Below are positions 1 to 12,649 of a stretch of 64,000 nt of DNA, piece after piece. The stretch comes from Lunularia cruciata (taxonomy: Eukaryota > Streptophyta > Marchantiopsida > Lunulariales > Lunulariaceae). The DNA is taken from NCBI GenBank assembly GCA_948567375.1, contig OX419761.1, positions 33,704,243-33,768,242 of the forward strand. Reading direction: 5' to 3'. Numbering within the stretch: position 1 is the first letter of the stretch; every line of letters starts with the position of its first letter. The notes beneath the pieces are model-generated. The model saw only the letters and a program-made list of their open reading frames with translations, was not told the DNA's origin and did not search any database. The position numbers and the translations under genes were made by a program.

Positions 1-3000
1 GGAGAGTAGATCATAAAATCAAGATAATTCCTGGGAAGACACCTCCTTGTAAGGCCCCATATTGTCTTTCACCTCATGAATTGGAGGAGTGTTAGACTCA
101 AATCAAGGATATGTTGTAAAAAGGGTTTATCCAACCCATCATATCACCATATGGGTCTATGGTCTTGTTCTTGAAAAAGGATGGTATAATGCACATGTGC
201 ATTGACTGTCAAGGTCCATTTGTTCATTTGGACCTTGGAGTGAACAAATGGTGAAGAAAAAATACCTCTTACCTTGCATGGATGAACTGTTCAATCAATT
301 GAATTGGGCAAGACACTTCACCAAACTTGATCTACGGAGCAATTACAATCAAATCTGGATTGCGGAGGAATACATCTATAAAATTACCTTTCAAACAAGG
401 TATGGCCACTTCAAGTACCTGGTGATGCCGTTCGCCTCACCAACGCATCAACCACTTTCATGAGTTTGATGAATGATATATTTTGTCCATACTTGGATAA
501 ATCTATTATCATTTTCCTAAATGATATCCTTGTCTATAATAGGACAATGATGGAACATAAGCAATATCTACAAGAATTCCTCTAGATTTTAGGACAAAAT
601 CAATTCTATGCTAAAACCTCAAAGTGTGAGTTTAGCAAGTCTGAAGTAGACTACTTGGGGCATAGAGTAAGTGTAAAAGGTATCCAAGTGTGAGTAGATA
701 AAATAGAGATCATTCAAAGATGGAGCGCTCTAAAGGACCAGACTCTACTCTAGAGTTTCTTAAGATTGACGGGGTTCTATCATCAATTTGTCAAGGACTT
801 CTACAAGGTTGCAAAACCTCTAATGACACTACTTGACAAGAGGAAGAAGTGGATGTGGGGAACCGCACAAGAATTGGCCTTTTAGGAATTGAAAGATGCA
901 TTACTACATGCAACAATCTTGAAATGGTATGACCCAAAATGGCCACTCAAGTTAGCTATAGATACATCAAATGTAGCAATAGGAGCAATCCTACAACAAG
1001 AGTAGCATGATGGATTGCACCCTATTGCATATTTCTCTCAAAAGTTGTTATTGGTAGAACACAACTATCACACCACCAAATGAGAAGAGTTGGCCATTGT
1101 CCTTGCAATTAAGCAGTGGAAGCACTCCCTTAGTAAGAAGGCATTTGTCATAAAGATAGACCACAAACCTTTAGTCTACCTCAAGACACAAAAAGATCTA
1201 TCTCATTGATCTATCTCATCTCTATCTATGAGCAGAGTGGAGACAAAGGTTCAACATGACAATCACATATGTGGAAGGCAAGAAGCAATTGGTAGATATA
1301 TTTACTTAAATGGCTATAGCAAATAATGTAGTGGTAGAGGTCAAGATGAACCCTGAATTTTGGCCAAGGATTCTTACTACTACAAAACTAACCCATAGAT
1401 TGTAAGAGCTCAATCATCCAATGGTATCACTAGTACCCAAGGACTCACTTTTTGTGATGGTGAGTTATGGATCCTAGATGATACGGACATTAGAACCACC
1501 ATCCTAACAGAATGTCATGATTCCGCCATTGCATGTCATATTAGCATGGACAAGATTTTGGATGCAACCAAATGCCATTACTATTGGCCCAAGATGAGTA
1601 ACAATGTGATGGAGTATGTTCAAAACTACCTACTCTATCAATAGAATAAAGCTTCTAATCAAGCTCCCATGGGACTCCTTTGACCCCATCCTACTCCTAC
1701 AAAACATTGAGAATAGGTAAGCATAATTCGAATTTGTGAATTGCCCAAAACCACCTCAAGGTTTGACTCCATCGTAGTCTTTTTTGATTGACTTAAAAAA
1801 TGATTCATGTGGATCCTGCCATCAAGGATGTGACTGCTCCACAATTAGCTCAATTGTACTTAGATGTAGTCTTTTCTCACCATGGGTTGTCTTAAGTGCT
1901 CATCATTGATAGAGGCACTCAATTCACCAATTTGTTTTGGAGAACACTCTTTGGTTCTTTCAAAACCAATTTGACCATGTCCATGGCTTACCATCCATAG
2001 ACCGATGGACAAATAGAGTGTGCTAATTGCACTTTTGAAGACATGCTTCGGGGTTTCACCTTAGAGGAGCAAGGATACCTTACTCCTATTGGTGGAATTT
2101 TCATACAACAATCCAGTGAATGGATCCACACAGGTCACACCATTCTTCTTCACGTATGGAGAGCATCCTTTCACACCTTTGAGCTTGATGAAGATCCACC
2201 TGGTGGATACCAAGGTGAATGCATCAACACTTTTGTTTCTAATATCCAACAAGGAGCGGAGAATGCAAAACACATGCTGTAGGTCACCCAAAATTGACAA
2301 TATAATATGGAGATGCACATTGCCGGCACATGGAGTTCAATGTTGGGGATGAAGTCTAGCTGTCAATAACCAACCCCACATTAGCTCACACTCGCAAGCT
2401 CAGACCTTATTTTAATGAGCCTTTTCCCATCCTTCATTAAATCAGAGCAATGGCCTATCACCTCAAGCTACCACCACACATGAAGATCCATCATGTATTC
2501 CATGTTTCCTCACTATGCAGATATGCACCTAGACTGGCCCACTTTTCTTCCATATAAGAAATTCAACCTTGTCAAACACTCATTGATGACTCAAAGGAAT
2601 ATGAAATCAAACGCATTCTCCAAAAATATATTTGTGGTATTTTCCATTTGTGTGTGGAATATCTTGTACATTGGAAAGTGTACTCATTGTTTGAGGCAAC
2701 ATGGGAGCCAACAACCAACTTGACCAATGCACCAATGTTAATGAAATCTTTTAAGCAGTAGCTTTGCAACGAGGACATTGTGTCTTAAAAGGGAGGAGGT
2801 TTTGGTAATATCAATATCTAGATATTACTTAGTAACTTCTGGAAGGATGTTAGGTATGATGGGTTAGGTAGATCAGATAGAGGTATCACCAAAAGAGCAC
2901 TTCTACTAATAGAGCAAGAGCCAAAAACAACTTGAAAATGTGATACCAAAAGCTAGACATATTATCTAGAGGTGAAAATTGGCTTGGTAATATTTGGAAG

Positions 3001-3660
3001 GATGTTGTACTTAATTGACTAAGTAGATCAGATAGGGATATCACAAAAACAGTATTTCTACTAATAGTGCAGGAGCCAAAAATAGTATGAAAATTTTAGA
3101 GCCAATTTTGGAAGCCTAAACAAATGAATTAGACCTCAAAAATGCATCCCGCACCCAAAAGGTACCCCACATAGGTTTTCCCCAAAAACCCCTGGTGACT
3201 AGGGTAAACAACGTAAACAAAGCACCTATTTTGGCAGCGGTTTTGGAAAATAACTGAAAAAGGGGATGCTAATTTTCCCCTTGGCCAAAGAAAAGACTAG
3301 CTTTCCTTCCCCTTTTTTTTTATCTCATTGAGAGCTCTCCAATAATACCTCCCCCATGCAATTTTGAGATTTCTATAGGAATATTCTCTTAATATTCCCT
3401 TTGGTCAAAACTTGTTTAACCAACCAGATAGGACCAGAGCCGACATGTCATCCATACATGCAAATAATCTAAGGGTAGAGCTCCTTGCCAGGTCAGCTAT
3501 CCATGTATATGATCCAAGGATGAAGCTTCCTTTGAGGGAAACCTCTTATCTATAATAAAGTCAAGGTGCTCCTTTGGAGCATCGGGGTATGGAGTGTGAA
3601 GCTTGTGTTTCTTCTCTTGTATTTCTCTTAAGGTCTCTCATCCTTGGAAGATTACACTAC
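1..3660 (+). mobile_element. Ty3/gypsy chromovirus fossil, 5' part outside the window
   Basis: Recognisable pol parts occur in the usual Ty3/gypsy order: reverse transcriptase (about 1-850), RNase H (about 890-1330), integrase with its zinc-binding start and core (about 1500-2300) and a chromodomain (about 2570-2740). The reverse transcriptase has the family signature TKLDLRSNYNQI near 319, and RNase H has DTSNVAIGAILQQ near 961. A chromodomain after integrase marks the chromovirus branch, which is known to target modified histones. A polypurine tract lies at 2787-2799, and the 3' LTR probably runs from about 2801 to about 3660, although its end is uncertain. The element is broken in many places and looks old. 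The 5' LTR, gag and protease are not in the window. Confidence 0.9.
2801..3660 (+). repeat. Probable 3' LTR of the chromovirus, with an internal tandem duplication
   Basis: This non-coding stretch follows directly after the polypurine tract, where a 3' LTR is expected. A segment starting near 2827 recurs near 2982, about 155 bases later, sharing blocks such as gtagatcagatag and ttctactaatag. No partner LTR is in the window, so the right-hand limit is only a guess from the start of the next element near 3690. Confidence 0.5.
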
Positions 3661-3689
3661 CACATAAAAATTAGTGCAAAGGAAGGTGA

Positions 3690-5535
3690 CCAGTCAAGTA
3701 CCTAGTCCAAGACAATCTCAATGGGTGAAACAAGATGTTAGGTATTTTTTGCATGAAGGTTTACACATTACACATCATGCATATATGACTTCTGTGCTAC
3801 AAGAGCACAAACCAGCCACCTTGGGAGAGGCTCTAGAACACAAATAGTGGGTTGTTGCCATGCATGCAGAACTTGCTGCTCTCTCCCACCTATGCACATA
3901 GGAGTTGGTGGATTTGCCTTCTTATCATATGGCTATCAATTGTAGATGGGTCTTCTATATCAAGCATAATTTTGATGGCTCAGTGGGCAGCTACAAGGCG
4001 CGCTTGGTGGCAAAAGGTTATGCTCAGAAGTTTGACATGGAGTATAATAAGACATTTAGCCCTATTGCCAAGATGGCAACTAGTTGTATATAGTGGGTGC
4101 AGTTGCAGTTCAACAAGGATGGCAATTACACCATATAAAATTCAAGAATACATTTCTCAATGATGATCTTGAGGAAGAGGTTTACATGGTGCACCCACCT
4201 GGTTTTGAGGACCCAAAATTTCCAGCTCAAGTTTGCAAGCTGAAGAAAGTGCTTTATGGCCTAAAGCAAAGACCTAGGGCTTGGTATGAAAATATTACTT
4301 CCTTTTGATATTTGTCCTTCTGATCCTACCAAGTACATTTTAAGGGAAGTGGATCAGGATTTGATTTTCACCATCTATGTAGATGATGTCATTATCATTG
4401 GTTGTTGTGAGAAGCTAGTGTCTCATGTTAAGGAGCACTTAAAGGCCCAATTTGAGATGCAAGATCTAGATGGCCTTAGATAAATATTCTTAGGTGTGGA
4501 GTTTATTAGGGATGGATAGGATATGTGGCTGGTGCAGTGTTAGTATGCCATGGATATGCTGAAGAGATTTGGCCTACTAGAGTGTAAGCCTATGACTATA
4601 CCTTTGGAGCAAAATCATCACTTGAGTATTGATGATAGTGAGTTGCTCGCTGACCCATGTGCATATAGGCAGATGGATGTTAGTCTCATCTATTTGACTA
4701 TCACTAGATCTGACCTCATTTATGCAGTTGGAGTTGTAAGCTAGTTTATGCAATCACCATGCAAACATCACTTTGAGGTTGTCAAGCACATTTTCTGATA
4801 TGTGAAGTTCAATTTGCAGCTTGACCTTCACTACACATTTGGCAGATCATTGGTGCTACATGGTTACACTAATGGAGATTGGGTAGGGAGTATCATGGAC
4901 AAGAGATCTACTTTAGGATACATGTTTGGACTTGGAAGTGCTGTTGTGAGTTGGGCTTCTAAGAAGCAGCCAATAGTAGCTCCATCTTCCATTGAGGTAG
5001 AGTATCATGGAGTCACCAATGCAACTTGTGAAGTTGTTTGGCTTTGGAGTTTGCCTTTTGATATTGGTGTGGGATTGTTTATTTCCTATTTTTTTTATAC
5101 ACAGATAACATCAATAGCACCAAGTTTGCTAGTAATCCTATGTTTCATACTAAGACTAAGCACATTGAGGTGCTCTATCACTTTTTTAGGGAGAAAGTTT
5201 TGGTAGGGTAGATTGAGCTTAAGTTTGTTGGAATATGTGAGTAGATTGCTGATGTTTTCACCAAGGCTTTATCTAGAGATAAGTTTGAGGCTTTCAGACT
5301 TTGCCTTGGTGTACAGGATATTGAGTTGAACTTTAAGGGGAGTGTTGATATAAACCCAAGCTCATAATGACTTAGTTCTCATTGTACAATTGTATCAGGA
5401 TTTAGGATACACATGTATATAATATATACATGAGAGGAGTACACTCTCTCTATTCATTCTTGCTTATCTTCCTTGTGTGCTCTCATGATCCGCTATGAAT
5501 GGTATTGGAGTGTTTGTCCAATCCTTGTATTCTTT
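3690..5535 (+). mobile_element. Ty1/copia fossil, 5' truncated
   Basis: The region carries the C-terminal half of a copia pol. A reverse transcriptase with the family blocks [12 protein letters not shown] (near 3990) and LKKVLYGLKQRPRAWYE (near 4240) is followed by RNase H with GLGSAVVSWASKKQPIV near 4931 and by the usual end of the polyprotein near 5290. A purine-rich tract at about 5335-5341 precedes a TGTTGATA start at 5343, the probable 3' LTR, which fades near 5535. Gag, protease and most of integrase are absent. It lies directly behind the chromovirus LTR. It is broken in several places and looks old, with no 5' LTR to date it. Confidence 0.88.
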
Positions 5536-5539
5536 GACA

Positions 5540-8500
5540 AAAATGAAACTCAAGATATGCTTATATTAAAAATTCTTATATAAAAAGTACAAAGATATGC
5601 AATATGAAAATTTCCAAAAGTTTGTATAAATGTTGATTGACCTTGAGCTTATCCACTATCAATTCTTTTTCAATTACCTCCTCATCAACTTTATCATAAA
5701 ATATAGATTTTCCATCAAATAGACACAAGTGGATTCATCTTGAAGTTTACAAACAGAGTGAGTCCTTGAAACTATATGTGAAGGATTGATAGATCATGAG
5801 TTAATGGGTTTAAAAAGAGTAGTGAGATCTCAAAAAAGCATCAAATGATTTAATAAAAATTATAAAGCTCAATAGAAAAACTAAACCCTTTTCAAATTCA
5901 GCTAAAAACTTGGTTAGACTCTTACAAAGAAAATAATAACCTTGCCTTGATCTTCTCTAATTCCAAAAAGATACTCAATCTCTTTTTTGTTCCATTCCAA
6001 TACATCTAATTTGTTTTGGCTTAAGGTAAGATACTTGTATGAGTAAAAGGAGTATACTTCAAACCTCACAACATCTAGACTTTCATCTAAATCCCATCCT
6101 TGCAAGGTACAAACCATCTTATCTAAGTCTAAACACTTCATATATATCTAAACCTTCCTTCTAGGTCTGAACTTGATATAGTTTGAACCCTCTTTGAAAG
6201 TCCAATTTCATCTAGGTTCACACATTGCATACAAGTCTGGACGTCCCTTTTACACTCTTGATTACATTTCCGTATTGAATTGATAATTTTGTATCTCAAA
6301 AATTGACTAATTTCACTTTTGAGGAATCATAATGTCAAGATTGCACATCCTTTGTGTTTTTACCTCAATGCATGCAACCATCTTCTTGCTATGTATGATG
6401 TATTTGTGGTGCACTTAAGCAAAAAATTTACTTACATATGAGTTGAAAACTTGCTGCATGTTTGGGTCCTTTTTCTATATCTTTAGCAAATTTATTATAC
6501 CTTCCTACCATTTTAATACATAAAGAAAGAAAGAAAATTTCAATCACTAACTTGAATACTAGTATTTCTAAATTTTTTGCTTTTCTCTTTGCATTCCAAA
6601 TTTTCCACATTGCCTTCTTCTTGTCTTATATGTTGCATTATCTATACTTTCCTTTTTCTCTAGTTGTAAGCTAGATATTGACCAAAGTTGGCAAGGCCTT
6701 GTCAGGTTTTTGTTTTTATGGTCATTACTACTAGTCTTGAAGTTGGCAAGCCCAAACAAACTCTAGCATATTCTATATTTTTCTTTCTTAATAAAAGTAG
6801 ACAAGTTTTTACAGGCTCACTTACTTTTTCTCTTTATCTATTCATGCTTGAAACTGCATGTAAACTAAGTTTATGTATCATGATCTTTATATTTTTCTTT
6901 TGCTAATTTTTTGTACAATCTATAAAAGCTAGAAAAACCTTGTCAAATTTCTACATCATCATATTTCTACTATTGTCATAGTACTAAGTGAAAAGGTTGC
7001 AAGACCTTTATTTATTTTTACAATTGTTTTATTGGACACCATTTTTGTTCATAATTCATAAGCTCTTGCTATCTTGCACTTATGATGTTTGCATGATTTC
7101 TCTTATACTTCTTTCTATCTTACTTATATTCATATCTACCATAAGATGTTTGCAAGCACTATCTGACTTTCTCATGCTGACTTGCTTTACAATTATTTTG
7201 TGGTTTTTCATATTGATAAATTACACTCTTTCTTGCTAGGTTCTCCTTGGGTTGGCAAATTGTTTTATCTTCTAATTGATGATGTTGTTATTGAAGTTTG
7301 TTTTTGTCTTCTAAGTTGGTCATGGTGTAGATGTTTTTGCTAGTCTTGTATTGTTACTATTGTGTATTTTGATAATATGTGCTCCTTTTTCTTCCCTTCT
7401 AGGTATGTTTACACACTTTGAGAGGTATGTAATTCAAACTTTACATTGCTTGTTTCAAATTTTCAAGTTCTCCAATTTAATGAGATTGTGATTCTTCTCC
7501 TGAATATATATAATACCCACAACCTTGATCATATCATTCACCATGTTCCCATATGGATCATATCTCATATCTTATATTCTTCTAAATTACACCTTGAATA
7601 TGGTATACATTTTTTCTAGGCTATTTTGAAGGGATTTTGTGTTCAAAACTGTTTTCCCTTTATGTTGACTTTTAGAATCTTTATGATAAGTTCCATATTG
7701 AAAAAGGTTTGATCTTCTTAGCTATGTTAAATTCTTGTCTAAATGGTATTTATGGTTGCAAAGTGCATGTTTGTGTCACAAGTATGAAGCTGGTTCATGA
7801 GGTTAACTTTGAAGTTGAACAAAGGACGTTCATTCCTTTGTTCAAGAATCTCCTTTATTATTTGTTGGCCTGTGGTTTCTATATATGTATGAAATAATAG
7901 CCTTGGGCTAAGTGATCTCTACAAGGCATGGGCAAGTGGTTATGTATCTAAGGAAAATGATGGCATATCTAGGTATAAATGCTTTGCATATTCATAACCT
8001 AAGAGACAATTTAATAAGCAAGTTGAAGCTAAATCTTTTGGTAAAGGTAACGAGGGATAAAAATAGGAAAACAACTAAACATGTTACCAATGCAATGGAG
8101 AAATAAATAATGTTTCAATTATATATATGCCTCATTTTCATAGAGAGTATTGTAATAAAGCAAGCAATGAGAGCATCAAAGATTATTATGATATGGATTC
8201 CAATAATCAAATAAGCCATTTATTTTCCCTTTCTTATGCTTGTGCTAATGAGAAAGTAAACACGGAAAAATGATATTCTATATGAATAAAAATTTTCAAG
8301 AAAGCTTTCAATACCATTTAAATAAAAATCTACCTACCAAAAAATACTTTATCTTGAGTACAAAAGTTGGTTTTATGATAAAAAAGTGTTGAGGGAACCA
8401 TGGCACTTCTTCAAGGTTACAAAAGCACTCATGTTCCAATTTGTTTTTATACTTAATTGGAGTCATGACTCATTTAACAGATGATAATACTCAATCTTGA

Positions 8501-10560
8501 GACACTTGTAGTTTTATCTACTTGTTTTCTTCATATTACAGATAAGAGAGAAGATCTTTGAGGAGTTGATAATAAAGATGAAGATGACTAGAGTTCAAGT
8601 CATTATAGTTTCAAACTTGTAGACTATGTGGAGAGATAATTTTGAGAATTGTAAAATTTCACAAAATTAACCAATTTTATGTTGTTAGAAATGTACCAAT
8701 CTCTTAAATAAATTTGATACTGGAGAATTTAACAAATGTGTGTGCATTATTGGAGAGGAGTGGTGTTTGTACTTGAAAGCTTATATATATAGGTAGAACA
8801 TGGTCCATGCAAGGAATGGATTTACTTGTGTTGAGTTCAGAAAATATTTTACTTTCATCCACATAGGATGGATAAAAAAAGACTTCAATTGTTGCTTTTT
8901 TAGTCAAGCATTATCTTTCCATCAAAATTATCAACCATTACTTGCTAACTTGATGTGATATTGAAAAATGTCTATGATCATGGTTATTTTGTGCATTTAG
9001 CATTGGGTGGTTTGTAGGTGGCTGATATCAATTACACCATAAAGTCATTGATCAATTATTTATATGAAAAGAAGGCTTTTAATGGTAATTGTTAAAGTGA
9101 TCTTGTTTTTTTTCATGAAGAAAAAACACATGTTCTATTTGAGAAACTCATAGATAAAGAGTTGTTGGAGAAGATCTATCTCAATGTCCATTCTTATAGT
9201 CTTGATAACTTTTATGGTATTCTTTTTTGTTAAATTAAAGATGAAACAACATGATAGGGATGATAGAAGTAAAATTAATCCTCTTCTACAACATCTAATG
9301 ATTCAAATAAATATATCAACAAAAATTATAAGAATTAGCTCATAAATCAACAAAAATTTGACAAGAATTGGCTCATGGGGTTATAGTTTCCATGAGTAGA
9401 ACCATAATCTCATTTTTTGGTAAATATTGAGATTTCTTTTTCATAGTCAATGATACTCATGAGATGATTGATGTTCTATTCTTAAATAAACATATAACTC
9501 TTCTAAATAGAAATATTATCATATTGATATAATTATTAGCTTAGATCTTTAGTGTAGAGATTGCAATAGAAATTCCTTTTTTAAAGAAATTAATTTTTCA
9601 TTATATATCTTAAAGTGAAGACTATGTACCTAAGATGATAGCTGACTCTTTTCCACTTGTATTCTTGATTTATAAGCAAAATAGTATTCCACTACTCTAT
9701 GTGAAGAGAGAGCCTTGGTTACCACTAGATTGTATATTTGTGTGGAAGAGGAGGTATCTTAATTCCATAACAAGCTTTTGTTTTGAATCACCTTCCGTTG
9801 AGCCCATGCATAAAACTGTAGTTTATATATAACTAAAGTTCACTGATATGCTTCTTTATCTCCCAAGAATTATGTCAAGCATTTGAGATAGGTTAGGAGA
9901 GACTCTAAGGGGAAATAGTACCAAGAACTAGATTATATCATTCCATATTGGAAGAAAGTGCAAATAATTTATCAAGCTGTAAGTGATTGAAATGAAAAAG
10001 ACATGATCTGATCAAGATCTGAGAAGTAAGAAGTTCAACTAGGGTCAAGTTCAAAAGTCAGGCCCCAACTGAACATAAAACATTTAAACTATCCAATAGA
10101 CAATAATTTATAGCTATTTGGATTGCAAATTTGGTATCTAAATTTAAAAAGATGAAAATTAAATCATTTTGTACTATTTTGTACCTGAATTAAACATTCA
10201 GTTATTATATGTAAATGAAAAGGAATATTTAAGGATTTTTTTGAAAATTTATTTTTTAATCAATTTACACCATTCAACTATTTGACCATTGAAGAACTTG
10301 TATCTTATAATACTAAATTTGTTTTTATTAGAGAATTAAATGAATAATTAAATAAATTATCTTGTACCAAAATGTAAGTTTTGACATAAATTTATATTAA
10401 TAGGTAAAATAAAATATATTATATCATAGAAAAAAATCCAAAATATAGGTTGAATGTTTTATGGATGATTATAAATAAAAGCTATGGTAATATAGTTTAA
10501 ATGATTTTATATTATTATAAATTTAAAGCATTCAAGTGAGGTTTACCATTTCCACTTCAC
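5540..10560. other. AT-rich stretch, no gene recognised
   Basis: Base composition is strongly AT-rich and there are no long reading frames. A plus-strand zone at about 8700-9240 reads in places like decayed protein-coding sequence, but I recognise no family. The tract 10080-10520 is especially AT-rich. It is probably old transposon-derived DNA, which is inference from composition and position between element fossils. Confidence 0.4.
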
Positions 10561-10709
10561 CAATATATGAAAATGTCTAGTATTTATGGAATTCAAGGAG
10601 TGTTGTAGAATTCCAGAATACCAAAAAGTGAAGAACTTGAATTTAACTTCAGTTCATTTCACTTTCTATCTTCTTGTTCTCAAAATGTACGGTTTGGAAA
10701 GGGAACATA

Positions 10710-10760
10710 ATTACTCTCTCTCACTTGCTCACACACTCTCTCTCTCTATATATACCCAAG
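10710..10760 (+). promoter_or_regulatory. CT-rich tract followed by a TATA-like box
   Basis: A pyrimidine tract rich in ctctct ends in tatatatac near 10747-10756. This resembles a plant core promoter with a CT patch and TATA box. No reading frame downstream is convincing, and the next feature is the LINE fossil on the other strand, so a chance microsatellite is just as likely. Confidence 0.2.
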
Positions 10761-11337
10761 CTTTACTTATGAATTAGTTTAAAACCAGAAACGAATAGAA
10801 CCTACACACGATAGAGATCTAGATGGAAAATGCTAACTTTGATCCCTAGAGCAAATAACAAATTGAATGAAGATTGAGTGAGTTCCTTTAGCAGTTACAT
10901 GGCGTAGCAGTTACATGGCATTGCACTTACTTTAACATAGAGAAAAATGCGACCGCCTAGAGAACATGAAGGATAGGAAGACCCCATCAAGCCGTACGAG
11001 AGAGAGACAAAAAAGGTAAAATGGGGCTTGGCTCCAATAGAATCTATATGAGAAATCTGCCCTACTGCACCTAAGATATCCGAGCTATGCAAGTAGTATG
11101 GTCTACAAACAACTGGAGTATCTGAAGAAGCATTACCTAGTGTAATTGCTCTCCTCTGGATTGTACCAGCCACTGCACTCTTTAGAGCAATGGACACACT
11201 CTGCCTAAATATGTTACAAAGTATGAGAGTGAGAGTGGTACCGCTTGGCGCCTAACATGATAAGCTCTAGTGGACTCCCTAACAAATGTGTCAAACAATG
11301 TCAAACACTATCTCCATCGCTCCATATAACTCCAAGG

Positions 11338-12480
11338 CTAAAGGGACAAAGAGGTGACCTTGCTGCATGCCCCTATACTTGGAGACCTTGCAACTTGCTG
11401 CTGAATAATTACCCATCCAAGGGGATGGGTAATTATTCCCTCCAAAACTGTATCCCGCGTAGGGTCCGTAACCATGACATCCGCTACTATCACCTGATCA
11501 TCTCGGACCAAGTATAAATCTTCCTTGACATGTGTCATATGCAAAGCATATGAATGCTCTCTCCAAGCCAAATATCCACTCTCTCTTGCCATAGCAAACA
11601 CTATGTCCCTAATAGCATCATGGGTAGCTATCTACTGTCCTCCAAAAGGACATCGTGTCATACGGACCGCTGCTGCATCTAGTGTAGAACCACATTCACA
11701 AGTGAGTAATGAAGATGTAGATGTGTGGATCAAACCTAGGCAAAACTTCATCGCTGTAGAGAAAGTAGCTGGTGCGAGTCGGAAGGCCCTAATGCACAGT
11801 CAAGCTAGGATCCAAGAGTGTGCACCCTTGCCGGAGCAAGAGCAAAGACATGCTCTAGTAGCTTGAGGAATGGATGAGTCAACTAAGAGAGAATGTAGCA
11901 TATGCTCACATTGTTGATCCATCAAGGAAGACTAATCCTCTAGTCCAATCTAACGATAATGAAGCAAAAGATGGAAAGTACTCTCATGCTAGTGTGGAAA
12001 GACTATCTCTCATGCCACAATAACATCTAGAGAGAGTAGTATCCCTCCTCCACCTCTACCATATAAGTCTTCAAAACCGGCCTATCAACAACCACAAAAC
12101 GAGAGGAAAGGAAGGTTGAGAGAGCACAACTACCCAAAAATGCTATAGGCACCATCTTTTCCATAGATAGCAAGCCGACCTCTCCACACGAGATCGGCAA
12201 AGCCATGTGTACACGTGCCAAATCCTCCATCACATACTCAAAAGTACTTGGTCCAATAATATCACCAAAGACTCCCATAATCCTCTTATCAAAGACTCTC
12301 CGATGTGATAGGAAGGAGGAGGAGGAGAGGAGAATCATGCTTACGAGATACATCGGTAGGTAGACGAGCAATACTCGAGAAGAGTATACCAAATGTCACT
12401 AGCGATTGTACTAGAAATGGAAGATTATCCACATTGAGAATATTTTCTACCAAGACAGCGATCTGAAAAACATGTGACAA
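11338..12480 (-). pseudogene. LINE pol C-terminal region (RT thumb, Cys/His motif, endonuclease-like tail)
   Basis: Two long reading pieces, 12027-12392 and 11338-11601, hold the conserved blocks of the LINE above, joined by a stretch at about 11600-11720 that keeps the CxCG motif but contains a stop. The RT piece has FDKRIMGVFGDIIGPSTFEY, ahead of the LPIS block. The second piece has REHSYALHMTHVKEDLY and DVMVTDPTRD. In intact relatives these parts lie in one frame after the reverse transcriptase and act in target-primed integration. Here they are interrupted and cannot be made as one protein. Confidence 0.7.
11404..11437. repeat. Perfect hairpin, 15-bp arms, 4-base loop
   Basis: The arm aataattacccatcc (11404-11418) is followed by aagg and then its exact reverse complement (11423-11437). 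It lies inside the decayed LINE coding region, where no such palindrome is expected, and may be a template-switch product. Confidence 0.9.
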
Positions 12481-12649
12481 AATCCTCTGATCTTCCCGGC
12501 CCCTCTAAGAATCCGATGTCCATTTGTAGATGCTATGCACCCCTCTAGAAGCTCAAGGTGGGGAGTGATACCTAAAGGGGACCTAATAGAGAGGAGGAAC
12601 AACTTGTAAAGTTAGTGACATAAATGGGTCCATGAATCGTCCTTGGGCA

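Larger units (their letters stand above)
10930..12640 (-). mobile_element. LINE (non-LTR retrotransposon) family A, 3' half, decayed
   Basis: Read on the minus strand, this is the C-terminal half of a LINE pol followed by its 3' tail. The end of the reverse transcriptase domain lies at about 12130-12400, with LPISCGEVGLLSMEK and PIAFLGSCAL matching a block known after the RT palm in plant and algal LINEs. A Cys/His motif follows near 11630-11703 (CECGSTLD, then a His-less spacing and CPFGG), then HDAIRDIVFAMARE and an endonuclease-like stretch with VTDPTRDTV near 11450. The last coding block, MSIALKSAVAGTIQRRAITL, is at about 11140-11197. The 3' tail ends in a GCGGTCGC motif near 10950. An in-frame stop lies near 11632 and several frame changes occur, so it is dead. 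The 5' limit near 12640 is uncertain. Confidence 0.8.

Noticed and set aside
11245-11866. Plus-strand frames of 90 and 113 codons
   Set aside because: They are antisense shadows of the minus-strand LINE coding region.
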